The notes: generated by a model from the sequence alone, not told the origin. A stretch of DNA of 53,494 nucleotides from Chitinophagaceae bacterium (GCA_947456805.1 CANGTN010000009.1:1-53494), one strand, 5' to 3'. Counted from the stretch's first letter, positions 1 through 8,424 are shown. A program made the numbers and translations.

Positions 1-299
1 AAATATATTGCGATGTCTTTGTTGTTTTTGTATTTCAATTCATGCATTAAATGTTGCATTAATGAATCTTTGGTATAATAAAATGCTGCCCCTGCACTTG
101 TAAGATTTAATCTCCCATAAAATATTTTTTCAATCGGATTATTGGGTTTAAAAATGAAATTGGTTTCAGGAAGTTTTAGTATACAAGCACTGCACAATAA
201 ATGATGGGCTTCCAAAATATCGCTGCCACATCCTTCACAACAATGAGGGAAAATAAGATGTGCAAAATCATTGAGATACGATTGTATTGTAGAAATCAT
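1..299 (-). CDS. ComF family protein, N-terminal part (cut by window edge)
   Basis: The reading frame starts with ATG at 299 on the minus strand and runs off the left edge, giving about 99 residues. The N-terminus has the cysteine pairs of the ComF zinc ribbon (FPHCCEGCG, then LCSACILKLP), followed by the typical NPIEKIFYGR and AFYYTKDS...LKYKNNKDIA blocks. ComF proteins carry a C-terminal phosphoribosyltransferase domain, which lies outside the window. Members act in DNA uptake in competent bacteria, but in Bacteroidota the role is mostly unproven. It lies 18 bases downstream of radA on the same strand, so the two are probably co-transcribed. Family call is good; function is inference. Confidence 0.8.
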   Translation of the reverse strand, partial: MISTIQSYLNDFAHLIFPHCCEGCGSDILEAHHLLCSACILKLPETNFIFKPNNPIEKIFYGRLNLTSAGAAFYYTKDSLMQHLMHELKYKNNKDIAIY

Positions 300-317
300 T
301 TTTTTAAAATAGTGTTA

Positions 318-1682
318 TTAAAATAAAGCCTGATATACTTCATGAACTTGCCCTACCATTACTACCTGAATTGAATAATTTTTTGGATTGATACTTTTTT
401 TATTGAATTTGCTAATAAATATTTTTTCGAATCCTAATTTTTCTGCTTCCGCAATTCTTTGTTCAACTCTGTTAACAGCCCTAATTTCTCCGTTCAGCCC
501 TACTTCACCAGCAAAGCAAATATGATGCGGCATTGGGGCATCTTCATAGCTGCTTAACAATGCACAAATTACCGCAAGATCAATAGATGGATCTTCTACC
601 TTTAATCCACCAGCAATATTGATAAATACGTCTTTTGTACCAAACATAAAACCGCCTCTTTTTTCTAATACTGCAAGTAATAATTGCAATCTTCTTAAAT
701 CAAATCCACTTACGGTTCTTTGTGGCGTTCCGTAAACACTTTGCGTTACCAGTGCCTGTACTTCAATTAGTAGCGGCCTCATGCCTTCTAATGTTGCGGC
801 AATAGCACTTCCACTCAAACTTTCATCACGTTGTGCAATTAATATTTCACTTGGATTATTTACGACTTTCATACCATCGCTGTTCATTTCATAAATACCA
901 AGTTCTGCAGTGCTGCCAAAACGGTTCTTTAATGTTCTTAAAATTCTGTAAGCGTAATGACGGTCGCCTTCAAATTGCAAAACAGTATCTACCATGTGTT
1001 CCAGTATTTTCGGACCTGCAATTGAACCGTCTTTTGTTATATGTCCAATTAAAAAAACAGGTGTGTTTGTTTCTTTTGCATAGCGCTGAAACTCTGCAGC
1101 GCATTCTCTAATCTGGCTGATGCTTCCAGCAGATGAATCAATAATATTACTAGCTAAAGTTTGAATACTATCAACAATTACAAGCTGTGGTTGTAGTTTT
1201 TTTATTTCCTGAAAAATATTTTGTGTGTTCGTTTCTGTTAGCAGAAAAAAATTATCGTTTACTATCTTTAAACGATCCGCTCTCATTTTTATTTGTTGTT
1301 CACTTTCTTCTCCGCTGATATATAATACAACATGTTTGTTCATCATTAATCCATGTTGTAAAAACAATGTACTCTTTCCAATACCCGGCTCTCCTGCAAC
1401 AAGTACAATACTTCCAGGCACAATTCCACCCCCTAAAACCCTATTTAACTCTGCATCATTGGTAATAATTCTTTCTTCTTTTATTTCACTTACATTTTGT
1501 AACGCAATGGCTTTGTTAATTTTTTTTTCATCAGTAAACCCTTTCCAGGATTGTTCTTTAGTTTTCTCAATTACTTCTTCTACAAAAGTATTCCACTCAT
1601 TACAGCTTGGACATTTGCCCAGCCATTTTGAACTTTCATATCCACAGCCACTGCAGAAGAATGATGTTTTTATTTTTGCCAT
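318..1682 (-). CDS. radA: DNA repair protein RadA (Sms)
   Basis: This 454-residue protein has the full RadA architecture. A four-cysteine zinc finger lies at residues 10-27 (CSGC...CPSC). Next comes a RecA-like ATPase with Walker A GEPGIGKST near residue 98, then the RadA-specific LKNRFG motif near residue 251, and last a Lon-protease-like C-terminal domain with LIEVQALV and GGLKVEDPSIDLA. RadA is a branch-migration helicase that processes recombination intermediates and helps in repair and transformation. Length is normal for the family. The neighbour comF is 18 bases downstream. Upstream are an intrinsic terminator and a 415-base gap after the RNase G gene, so radA probably has its own promoter. 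Confidence 0.97.
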   Translation of the reverse strand: MAKIKTSFFCSGCGYESSKWLGKCPSCNEWNTFVEEVIEKTKEQSWKGFTDEKKINKAIALQNVSEIKEERIITNDAELNRVLGGGIVPGSIVLVAGEPGIGKSTLFLQHGLMMNKHVVLYISGEESEQQIKMRADRLKIVNDNFFLLTETNTQNIFQEIKKLQPQLVIVDSIQTLASNIIDSSAGSISQIRECAAEFQRYAKETNTPVFLIGHITKDGSIAGPKILEHMVDTVLQFEGDRHYAYRILRTLKNRFGSTAELGIYEMNSDGMKVVNNPSEILIAQRDESLSGSAIAATLEGMRPLLIEVQALVTQSVYGTPQRTVSGFDLRRLQLLLAVLEKRGGFMFGTKDVFINIAGGLKVEDPSIDLAVICALLSSYEDAPMPHHICFAGEVGLNGEIRAVNRVEQRIAEAEKLGFEKIFISKFNKKSINPKNYSIQVVMVGQVHEVYQALF

Positions 1683-1866
1683 TGCGTAAAGATAGTTAGC
1701 TGCGATGAAGAGAATAATTATTTTGTATTTGAATTATTATTGAGCATTTATTTTTTATTTCCAATTAATAAAAGAGTAAAAAAATAATAGAATTATTTCT
1801 GAAACATTATGCAAGTAAATAATCAATATTTTATTTAAAAACCAGGTACAAATCATTTTATGTAAA

Positions 1867-1897
1867 TAAAAAAAGGGTCAGCATCGCTGCTAACCCT
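1867..1897 (-). terminator. Intrinsic terminator downstream of rng, with GCGA tetraloop
   Basis: On the minus strand AGGGTTAGCA and TGCTGACCCT form a 10-bp stem (one T-G wobble) closed by the GNRA-type loop GCGA and followed directly by a run of seven T. The plus-strand version would have an A-C mismatch and no T run, so it works in the minus direction. It lies 200 bases after the RNase G stop and before radA. Confidence 0.75.
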
Positions 1898-1922
1898 CTT
1901 ACTTACTAACCCATTAAATTCC
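1867..1922 (-). ncRNA. Possible short terminator-ended RNA between rng and radA
   Basis: A Bacteroidota-like promoter (see 1927-1956) lies just upstream of the terminator hairpin, so a transcript of about 55 nucleotides ending in the hairpin could be made. The segment carries two copies of GGGTTAG on the minus strand (plus-strand 1890-1896 and 1906-1912), and only the second is part of the drawn stem. No homologue is recognised. The alternative is that this is only the 3' end of the rng transcript. Confidence 0.25.
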
Positions 1923-1926
1923 GATG

Positions 1927-1956
1927 CTAAATTACTGTTTTAAGCCAAATTTCAAA
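1927..1956 (-). promoter_or_regulatory. Candidate Bacteroidota promoter upstream of the rng/radA hairpin
   Basis: On the minus strand TTTG (1953-1956) is followed after 18 bases by TAATTTAG (1927-1934), one base away from the TAnnTTTG consensus. Spacing fits the Bacteroidota sigma factor. It could drive a short RNA or, by read-through, radA. Confidence 0.35.
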
Positions 1957-2097
1957 AATTTTTTTATAAAATGATGAGCGGTAGTTTGTTGTAAAGCATT
2001 AAAAATTATTGTATTAATTTAAATATTGAACCAAAAATATTTTTTTTTATAATATTTAAACTTTTGAAAATCAATTAATTGAAGCTTTATTTTCGGA

Positions 2098-3648
2098 TTA
2101 AAATTTTATTTCTTCCTCATTTTGGTCAAAAAAATGATATTCAATAATATTGTAATTACTGTTAGATTCTAACCTTAAATTAACCTTATATTTTCTTTTC
2201 CATTTTTTAGCAATAGAAAACAGCCAGCCTTTCGTTATGTGGGAAAATACAATTGGATTTAAAGCTAAAGTAAGGTTATTGTGGGAGTGACTTGCTAAAT
2301 AATTCAATCTTTTTTCAATTTCATCTTCTAAAATTAAAGTTGAGGTTATTTTGCCGCTTCCGTTACAAACAGGGCAAGTTTCCTGGGTATTGATGTTTAC
2401 CTCGGGTCTCATCCTTTGTCTGGTAATTTGCATTAAACCAAACTTCGAAATAGGTAAAACTGAATGTTTTGAACGATCAGTTTTCATAAATTCCTCCATT
2501 GCTTCCTGAAGTTTGCGTCTGTTATCGGGCAATTTCATATCAATAAAGTCAACTACGATAATCCCTCCAATATCTCGTAGTCTAAGTTGCGTTGCTATTT
2601 CTGCTGCCGCTTCTAAATTAGTTTGCAATGCATTTTCTTCTTGATTGTTGCTAACGCTTTTGTAACCACTGTTTACATCGACTACATGTAATGCTTCTGT
2701 ATGTTCAATAATTAAATAAGCTCCACTAGGTAAATTCACCGTTTTACCAAAAGAGCCTTTAACTTGTTTAGTGATACCATATGTATCAAATATTGGGCTG
2801 CTACTATTGTAAAAAGAAACAATATCTGCTTTATCAGGTGCAATGCGTTGTATGTAGGTTTTTGTATCTGTATAAATGTTTTTATCGTTGATGATGATTT
2901 TATTGAAATCTTCATTCAACAAATCCCTCAAAATACTTGTAGTTTTATTTTGTTCACTTAAAACTCTTGCAGGGGCTTCGGCACCTTTAAGGTTGTGCTG
3001 AATTTTATTCCATGTAGCATTCAAATCTAAAAGATCTTGATGAAGTTCGGAGGTACTCTTACCTTCTGCTGCTGTCCGTACAATTACTCCGAAGTTTTTT
3101 GGTCTGATTGCTTCAACAATTTTATGTAATCTCTTTCTTTCTTCTGAAGAATGGATTTTTTTTGAAACAGCAACTATTTCATTAAATGGGGTTAGTACAA
3201 CAAATCTTCCGGGAAGGCTTATTTCACAGCTTAATCTTGGTCCTTTTGCAGCAATAGGTTCTTTTAAAATTTGTACTAAAACATTCGGTTTCCCGTTTAA
3301 TACTTCGTTTATTTTACCCGTTTTTACAATCTCAGGTTCTACTTGAAATTTACTAAAATCAAATTCATGTTCCGACTTGTCGTTAATGGCAAGTTGGGTA
3401 AACTTTAAAATTGATTTTGCAAAAGGCGATAGATCTGTGTAATGTAAAAAAGCATCTTTTTCAAAACCTACATCAACAAATGCAGCATTCAAACCAGGGA
3501 TTAATTTTTTTACCTTACCCAAATAAATATCACCTACACCAAAATGGGCATCTGATTTTTCATTGTGAAGTTCCACCAGTTTTTTATCTTCCAACAAGGC
3601 TATTTCAACACCGGTAGGAGCCACGTTTATAATTAATTCTTTATTCAC
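2098..3648 (-). CDS. rng: Ribonuclease G/E
   Basis: The protein of about 516 residues has an N-terminal S1 RNA-binding domain (roughly residues 35-120, with VGDIYLGKVKKLIPGLNAAF), then the RNase E/G catalytic domain. The two metal-binding aspartates are in HVVDVNSG (near 325) and VVDFIDMK (near 365). The zinc-link CPVCNGSG is near 430. It is an endonuclease that cuts single-stranded AU-rich RNA in rRNA maturation and mRNA decay. The length fits RNase G; the long scaffold tail of RNase E is absent. I place the start at GTG 3648, because relatives begin with (M)NKELII; an in-frame TTG at 3660 would add four residues. It lies downstream of the HU and ribosomal protein genes, an order seen in other Bacteroidota. 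Confidence 0.95.
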   Translation of the reverse strand: MNKELIINVAPTGVEIALLEDKKLVELHNEKSDAHFGVGDIYLGKVKKLIPGLNAAFVDVGFEKDAFLHYTDLSPFAKSILKFTQLAINDKSEHEFDFSKFQVEPEIVKTGKINEVLNGKPNVLVQILKEPIAAKGPRLSCEISLPGRFVVLTPFNEIVAVSKKIHSSEERKRLHKIVEAIRPKNFGVIVRTAAEGKSTSELHQDLLDLNATWNKIQHNLKGAEAPARVLSEQNKTTSILRDLLNEDFNKIIINDKNIYTDTKTYIQRIAPDKADIVSFYNSSSPIFDTYGITKQVKGSFGKTVNLPSGAYLIIEHTEALHVVDVNSGYKSVSNNQEENALQTNLEAAAEIATQLRLRDIGGIIVVDFIDMKLPDNRRKLQEAMEEFMKTDRSKHSVLPISKFGLMQITRQRMRPEVNINTQETCPVCNGSGKITSTLILEDEIEKRLNYLASHSHNNLTLALNPIVFSHITKGWLFSIAKKWKRKYKVNLRLESNSNYNIIEYHFFDQNEEEIKF

Positions 3649-3817
3649 AAAATTTTGCAACTTTTAAAAATACACAATCATATCCCGAAATTTAATTCAG
3701 AATACTATCCAAAAACATTAATGGTTATTTGCCTGGAGAAATGAAAAGGAATGGAAAAGATAAGTTGCAGCGTGTAGAATAATTGGCAAAAACCAGAAAT
3801 ATTTTATACATCAATAA

Positions 3818-3857
3818 AAGATATGTCCTGAAGGAAAGTACCTGCAAGACATATCTT
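3818..3857 (-). terminator. Long-loop hairpin after the small ribosomal protein gene
   Basis: AAGATATGTC (3818-3827) and GACATATCTT (3848-3857) are perfect 10-base inverted repeats around a 20-base loop. On the minus strand the stem is followed by TTATTG, giving a short T-rich tail. It lies 45 bases after the stop of the 31-residue ribosomal protein gene and could end that transcript. The large loop is unusual for a terminator. Confidence 0.4.
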
Positions 3858-3901
3858 CTATTATGTTAGGGCTTTACAGCCTTTAATACATCTAAGATGA
3901 A

Positions 3902-3997
3902 CTATTTATTCTTTTTCTTATGACGATTTTTTCTTAAACGCTTTTTACGTTTGTGTGTAGCGATTTTATGACGCTTTCTCTTTTTACCACAAGGCAT
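3902..3997 (-). CDS. Small basic ribosomal protein, AURKAIP1/COX24 (mS38/bS22) family
   Basis: This gene encodes only 31 residues, starting MPCGKKRKRHKIATHKRKKR. More than half of the residues are lysine, arginine or histidine. The KRxKHK-type block followed by KRKKRLRKNRHKKK is typical of the mS38/AURKAIP1/Cox24 family, whose bacterial member in mycobacteria is bS22, a protein of the small ribosomal subunit. In Bacteroidota such genes are usually annotated as AURKAIP1/COX24 domain proteins. The start ATG is at 3997 and the stop TAG at 3902-3904. It lies between the TPR gene and rng on the same strand. Codons and composition match a real, highly charged gene. The exact ribosomal role here is by analogy. 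Confidence 0.85.
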   Translation of the reverse strand: MPCGKKRKRHKIATHKRKKRLRKNRHKKKNK

Positions 3998-4080
3998 AAC
4001 TCTAAGTAATTTAAAACTGTTAAAAAAATATGTTTTATAAAAATCCTCACTCTACAAGAAAGGAAAATTTCAATGCTTGA

Positions 4081-4923
4081 TTAACCATTTAATTGATTAA
4101 TTCTATCCTGTAATTCTTTTTTTGCTTCTGGATTTGGTATGATTTTTTGTATCATTTGATACCAAGTGATTGCATTTTTTTTGTCACCTTTTAATTCATA
4201 ACACTCAGCCAATTGAAACATAGCTCCTAAGTCATTGGGGTTTTTCTTTACAATAATTCCAAAGCGTTCTATTGCTTTATCATATTGACCGCTTTTCTTT
4301 CCTCCTAAACCCAATACTAATTGTGCATACAGATTATCCGGGTTTTTGGTTGCAATTTCCCTTACGGGTAAAATTCCTTGCATTGGTTGGTCTGAAATAT
4401 TACCTAAAATATAACAGGCACCCAAGCTAATCTTGTTGCTATCATTTGCCGGATTTTTCTCCAAAGCTTTTTCTAAAAGAACTTTTCCATTTGAAGCAAG
4501 CCAGTTTTGCATAGGCGGCTCATTCTCTGCTAATAGGTTGTCTATGAACAGTTGGGCGGCAAATGTGAGGCTTTTTTCTGAATTATCCAACTTTGCTGCT
4601 TCGGCAGTATAATATGCATATGGTTCAAATGCTTTTGCTGAGTCTTTCCAAAAGGCTGCAAGTTCATGATAAACATGAATTTTTTGATTTTGCACATCAC
4701 CTCTCACCACACTGTTTTCTAATGCAGTAAGTCGGGTGTTTTGTTCAGCAGTAAGGTTTTCCTTTGATTTAGAAAGGATTTCAGCAAAATTAATTGTTGA
4801 AGAAGGAGCAGATTCCTTTGATGTTATAGGTTTCTTATTGGGATTTACAGTTTTACCAAAAAACAATAAACCAATAAATAACAACAATCCGGAGGAAATG
4901 AGAATAATTTGGGCACGTTTCAC
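4081..4923 (-). CDS. Membrane-anchored TPR-repeat protein
   Basis: The 280-residue protein starts with GTG at 4923. A hydrophobic segment at about residues 4-22 (AQIILISSGLLLFIGLLFFG) follows a short basic N-terminus, so it is probably a single-pass anchor with the rest in the periplasm. The remainder is helical, with tetratricopeptide-like units, the clearest near the C-terminus (DLGAMFQLAECYELKGDKKN and the unit before it, NLYAQLVLGLGGKKSGQYDK). TPRs bind other proteins; the partner is unknown. It is 21 bases downstream of the HU gene and therefore likely in one operon with it. No enzymatic motif is seen. Confidence 0.8.
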   Translation of the reverse strand: MKRAQIILISSGLLLFIGLLFFGKTVNPNKKPITSKESAPSSTINFAEILSKSKENLTAEQNTRLTALENSVVRGDVQNQKIHVYHELAAFWKDSAKAFEPYAYYTAEAAKLDNSEKSLTFAAQLFIDNLLAENEPPMQNWLASNGKVLLEKALEKNPANDSNKISLGACYILGNISDQPMQGILPVREIATKNPDNLYAQLVLGLGGKKSGQYDKAIERFGIIVKKNPNDLGAMFQLAECYELKGDKKNAITWYQMIQKIIPNPEAKKELQDRINQLNG

Positions 4924-4944
4924 AAATAATAATTTGGTGCGAAG

Positions 4945-5235
4945 TTACTTAGGCTTGTATTTGCTTTTCACTTCTGCCACAAATTCTTTTGCTGGCTTAA
5001 ATGCAGGTATATAATGTTCCGGAATATTTACGGCAGTATTTTTTTTAATGTTTCTTCCAATTTTCGCTGCTCTTTTTTTGGTAATGAAACTCCCGAAGCC
5101 CCGTATGTAAATATTTTCACCTGAAGCCAAACTTTCTTTTACTTCTTTAATCATGGTTTCAATTGTTACTAAAACATCTACCTTAGGAATGCCAGTTTTG
5201 TCTGAGATGTTAGTGATAAGATCTGATTTTCTCAT
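4945..5235 (-). CDS. HU/IHF family DNA-binding protein
   Basis: The 96-residue protein matches the bacterial histone-like HU fold: an N-terminal helical pair (MRKSDLITNISDKTGIPK) and the DNA-clasping arm region with IRGFGSFITKKRAAKIGRN followed by IPEHYIPAFKPAKEF. The proline of the usual RNPxTG arm tip is replaced by a KKNTAVNIP segment, as in many Bacteroidota HU proteins. It bends and compacts DNA. The gene is divergent from mutY with a 148-base gap to the preferred mutY start, and is followed by the TPR gene 21 bases on. Length is normal. Confidence 0.95.
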   Translation of the reverse strand: MRKSDLITNISDKTGIPKVDVLVTIETMIKEVKESLASGENIYIRGFGSFITKKRAAKIGRNIKKNTAVNIPEHYIPAFKPAKEFVAEVKSKYKPK

Positions 5236-5383
5236 GAAAAAGATTTTTTAATCATTAAAAATTAATACTATAAAAATAAAGTAATCTTATTGGTTTTTAA
5301 AAACATTTTTTTTTAAGGTAAAATTTTACTGAACAATGATTGAAATTTCTATTTTAAATCATTTAGTTGTTCTTTTGTACAAT

Positions 5384-6469
5384 ATGGAAAAGGATGTGAA
5401 AAAGCAGTTTAAACTTCTATTGATGCATTGGCACAACCATTCCAATACTAGACAAATGCCATGGAAAGGTGAAAAAAATCCATACAAAATTTGGTTGAGT
5501 GAAATTATTTTACAACAAACGAGGGTAGAACAGGGATGGAATTATTATGAAAAATTTATGCAGTACTTTCCAACCATACAAGATTTGGCAAATGCCAAAG
5601 ATGAAAATGTTTTTAAACTTTGGGAAGGATTAGGCTATTACAACCGCTGTAAAAATTTATTGTATACTGCAAGACAAATTGCCGAAAACAATCAAGGAAA
5701 TTTCCCGAATACTTATGAAGCATTACTTGAACTAAAAGGGGTAGGTCCATACACTGCTGCTGCAATTGCATCCTTTGCTTTTAATCTGCCCCATGCAGTT
5801 GTAGATGGTAATGTATTTAGGGTTTTGGCAAGGGTATTTGGAATCAACACCCCAACTGATAGTACATTGGGTAAACAAGTGTTTACCAATCTGGCAAACG
5901 AAGTAATTGACACCAAAAATGCGGGACTTTTTAATCAGGCTATTATGGACTTCGGGGCTACTGTTTGCAAGCCTTTCATGCCATTATGCAATTCATGTGC
6001 CTTAGAAAAAATTTGTAGCGCAAAGGCTGATGGAAAAGTAAATCAATTGCCGGTTAAAGAAAAAATATTACAAAAAAAGAATCGGTTTTTTTTGTATTTT
6101 TTATTTGAATATCAAGGTAAAATATTGGTAAATAAAAGAGATGGGAAAGATATCTGGCAGAGTCTTTTTGAATTTTATTTATTGGAAAGCGATGAACTGA
6201 TACAATGGAATAAAAATACCATTAAACAATGGATCGAACAGCAATTTGGTGATTTACAATTTGATGTTACTCATATTTCTGCAATACAATCACAACAACT
6301 TACACATCAAAAAATCAGAGGGCAATTTGTAAAAATAAATTTACAAAATCTTCCGCTTTCTTTGAAAAAATATCAGTGGATTGATGTTAAAAAGTTAAAA
6401 AAGTTAGCTTTTCCAAAATTTATTAATCAGTATCTTGAAGTTGATTTTTTGCAAACAAATTTATTCTAA
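5384..6469 (+). CDS. mutY: A/G-specific adenine DNA glycosylase MutY
   Basis: The protein of 361 residues removes adenine mispaired with 8-oxoguanine in base excision repair. Visible features are the substrate-recognition block WLSEIILQQTRVEQG, the helix-hairpin-helix LKGVGPYTAAAIASF with the catalytic aspartate in VVDGNVFRVLAR, and the four iron-sulfur cysteines in the spacing C-x6-C-x2-C-x5-C (CKPFMPLCNSCALEKIC). A NUDIX-like C-terminal domain starting near residue 220 recognises the oxidised guanine. I chose ATG 5384 because family members begin a few residues before the QMPWKGEKNPYKIW block; an upstream in-frame ATG at 5336 would add 16 hydrophobic residues without family support. It ends at a strong bidirectional terminator. 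Confidence 0.96.
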   Translation: MEKDVKKQFKLLLMHWHNHSNTRQMPWKGEKNPYKIWLSEIILQQTRVEQGWNYYEKFMQYFPTIQDLANAKDENVFKLWEGLGYYNRCKNLLYTARQIAENNQGNFPNTYEALLELKGVGPYTAAAIASFAFNLPHAVVDGNVFRVLARVFGINTPTDSTLGKQVFTNLANEVIDTKNAGLFNQAIMDFGATVCKPFMPLCNSCALEKICSAKADGKVNQLPVKEKILQKKNRFFLYFLFEYQGKILVNKRDGKDIWQSLFEFYLLESDELIQWNKNTIKQWIEQQFGDLQFDVTHISAIQSQQLTHQKIRGQFVKINLQNLPLSLKKYQWIDVKKLKKLAFPKFINQYLEVDFLQTNLF

Positions 6470-6472
6470 AAA

Positions 6473-6502
6473 AAATCCCAATACTCTACCGTATTGGGAT
6501 TT
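6473..6502. terminator. Bidirectional intrinsic terminator between mutY and the M20 peptidase
   Basis: AAATCCCAATAC and GTATTGGGATTT form a perfect 12-bp stem around TCTACC. A-rich sequence precedes and T-rich sequence follows the stem, so it can serve the convergent genes mutY (+, ends 6469) and the dipeptidase (-, ends 6524). Confidence 0.85.
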
Positions 6503-6523
6503 AGAAGATTAACGTAATTTAAA

Positions 6524-7894
6524 TTACTTTTTCATTTCATCATAGTATTGATAAAAATATGGGATGGTTTCAATGCCTTTATAGAAGTTAAAAATATCAT
6601 ATTTTTCATTAGGGCTGTGTAAATTATCGCTGTCTAGACCAAATCCTAAAAACACTGTTTTGCAGCCTAAAACACTTTCAAATAAAGAGGTAATAGGGAT
6701 ACTTCCTCCGCCACGAACAGGAATAGGAGCTTTGCCAAAAGAGATTTCAATTGCTTTTGCTGCTGCTTTGTATTCAATGCTATCTACAGGCGTCATGTAT
6801 GGGTCTCCACCGTGATGAACGCTTGCTTTGAATTCGATATAAGGAGGAGCAATTTTCTTCAAGTGATTAATTAATAATTCTTCTGTTTTTGCAGTTGTTT
6901 GATTGGGTACTAAACGACAACTAATTTTTGCAAAAGCTTTTGAAGGCAATACAGTTTTTGCGCCTTCGCCTGTATAACCACCCCACATGCCATTTAGTTC
7001 TAATGTAGGGCGAATGCCGGTTCTTTCATGTGTACTGTATCCTTTTTCTCCCCATAAAGCTTTCACCCCTAAATCATTTTTATATTCTTCTTCATCATAT
7101 GGAGCTTTTGCCAATGCAGCTCTTTCTGCATCGCTGCATACTACAACATCATCATAAAATCCGGGGATTGTGATGTGGTTGTTTTCATCATGCAGGCTGC
7201 TAATCATTTGTGCTAAAATAGTAATTGGATTTGCAACTGCACCACCATAAACACCACTGTGCAAATCACGGTTAGGTCCTGTTACTTCTACTTCAATATA
7301 AGTTAAGCCACGAACTCCCACATCAATGCTTGGGTTTTCCATACTTAGCATTGCGGTATCGCTGATAAGTATTACATCGGCTTTCAATAATTCTTTATGC
7401 TCCTTTAAAAAATCACCTAGGTTTTTACTGCCAATTTCTTCTTCGCCTTCAATTAAAAATTTTACATTGGTAAGTAAAGAATTGGTTTTTACCATTGTTT
7501 CCAATGCTTTCACGTGCATATAAAATTGTCCTTTATCATCACAGGCACCTCTTGCAAATATTTTTCCATCTTTAATTACAGGCTCAAAAGGGCCGCTATG
7601 CCAAAGCTCCAATGGATCTGGCGGTTGCACATCATAATGCCCATATACCAATACAGTTGGTTTGCTGGGGTCAATCATTTTTTCTGCATAAACGATAGGG
7701 TGACCTGGTGTTGCATAAATTGCTACTTTATCTGCTCCGGCTTCTAATAAACGTGTTTTAACTGCTTCTGCGCAGTGAATCATGTCTGCTTTATTCTCAC
7801 TTCTTGCGCTGATGCTTGGGATACGCAATAAATCGAGTAATTCGTTTAAAAATCGATCTTTATGTTGCTGTTGATAATCTTTCCAAACTTGCAT
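6524..7894 (-). CDS. M20 family metallo-dipeptidase
   Basis: The 456-residue protein is a zinc peptidase of the M20 (CNDP-like) family. The metal-binding and catalytic signatures are in order: VYGHYDVQPP (His and Asp, near residue 85), ARGACDDKGQ (near 115), the catalytic glutamate pair in EGEEEIGS (near 150) and a late DSDNLHSPNE histidine near 430. A dimerisation domain lies in the middle (about 190-340). No signal peptide is visible, so it is likely cytoplasmic and hydrolyses dipeptides or N-acyl amino acids; the true substrate cannot be told. It is a single-gene unit ending at the shared terminator and divergent from the S4-domain gene. Confidence 0.92.
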   Translation of the reverse strand: MQVWKDYQQQHKDRFLNELLDLLRIPSISARSENKADMIHCAEAVKTRLLEAGADKVAIYATPGHPIVYAEKMIDPSKPTVLVYGHYDVQPPDPLELWHSGPFEPVIKDGKIFARGACDDKGQFYMHVKALETMVKTNSLLTNVKFLIEGEEEIGSKNLGDFLKEHKELLKADVILISDTAMLSMENPSIDVGVRGLTYIEVEVTGPNRDLHSGVYGGAVANPITILAQMISSLHDENNHITIPGFYDDVVVCSDAERAALAKAPYDEEEYKNDLGVKALWGEKGYSTHERTGIRPTLELNGMWGGYTGEGAKTVLPSKAFAKISCRLVPNQTTAKTEELLINHLKKIAPPYIEFKASVHHGGDPYMTPVDSIEYKAAAKAIEISFGKAPIPVRGGGSIPITSLFESVLGCKTVFLGFGLDSDNLHSPNEKYDIFNFYKGIETIPYFYQYYDEMKK

Positions 7895-8007
7895 TATGAT
7901 TATTTTTATTGAATGGCGAAAATAAGTTGTTTTGAGTATTTTATTTTGAGTTGTATAACAACCATTAAATATTTAGCCTGCTATCTTCATATTTCTAAAC
8001 CTATGAT

Positions 8008-8015
8008 TACTTTTG
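8008..8015 (+). promoter_or_regulatory. Perfect TAnnTTTG box before the S4-domain gene
   Basis: TACTTTTG matches the Bacteroidota -7 consensus exactly and ends only four bases before the ATG at 8020. The mRNA would be almost leaderless. No clear -33 TTTG was found at the ideal spacing. Confidence 0.4.
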
Positions 8016-8019
8016 TGTA

Positions 8020-8409
8020 ATGACACCTGAAAAACAAAAATTAAGAGTTGATAAATATTTATGGGCAATTCGTTTGTTTAAAACGAGAAGTCAGGCCGGT
8101 GATGCATGTGATAAAGGAAAAATAAAATTGAATGGCGATAATGTAAAAGCTTCAAGATTGGTAAATGTTGGGGACGAATATGATGTAAAAACAGACGCAA
8201 AGCGTTGGGTGATAAAGGTTACCGGACTTTTAGAAAAACGAGTTGCATACCCTGAGGCAATTAAATTTTATACTGACATTACTCCGCCCGATGAACTGGA
8301 TCAAGTTACTTTTCAAGCTTCTTCATTTAATACCGGTAAGCGTTTGAGTAAAGTTGGTCGGCCTACAAAAAGAGATAGAAGAGATATTGAAGGTTTTATG
8401 GAATACTAG
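8020..8409 (+). CDS. S4-domain RNA-binding protein (Hsp15-like)
   Basis: The 129-residue protein has an N-terminal S4 RNA-binding domain (RVDKYLWAIRLFKTRSQAGD, then GKIKLNGDNVKASRLVNVGD, residues about 8-65) and a short basic C-terminal tail ending in PTKRDRRDIEGF. This layout fits Hsp15/HslR-like proteins, which in E. coli bind free 50S subunits carrying stalled nascent chains. Its role here is by family only. It is 15 bases before trmD and probably shares transcription with it. Confidence 0.88.
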   Translation: MTPEKQKLRVDKYLWAIRLFKTRSQAGDACDKGKIKLNGDNVKASRLVNVGDEYDVKTDAKRWVIKVTGLLEKRVAYPEAIKFYTDITPPDELDQVTFQASSFNTGKRLSKVGRPTKRDRRDIEGFMEY

Positions 8410-8412
8410 TAT

Positions 8413-8420
8413 CATCTTTG
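8413..8420 (+). promoter_or_regulatory. Possible -7 box directly before trmD
   Basis: CATCTTTG is one base off TAnnTTTG and ends four bases before the trmD ATG. It lies in the 15-base gap after the S4 gene and could give trmD a separate, nearly leaderless start. Confidence 0.25.
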
Positions 8421-8424
8421 CACC

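Noticed and set aside
1225-1689. Long plus-strand frame opposite radA (154 codons)
   Set aside because: It is antisense to a certain radA gene and shows no protein features; the composition reflects the opposite strand.
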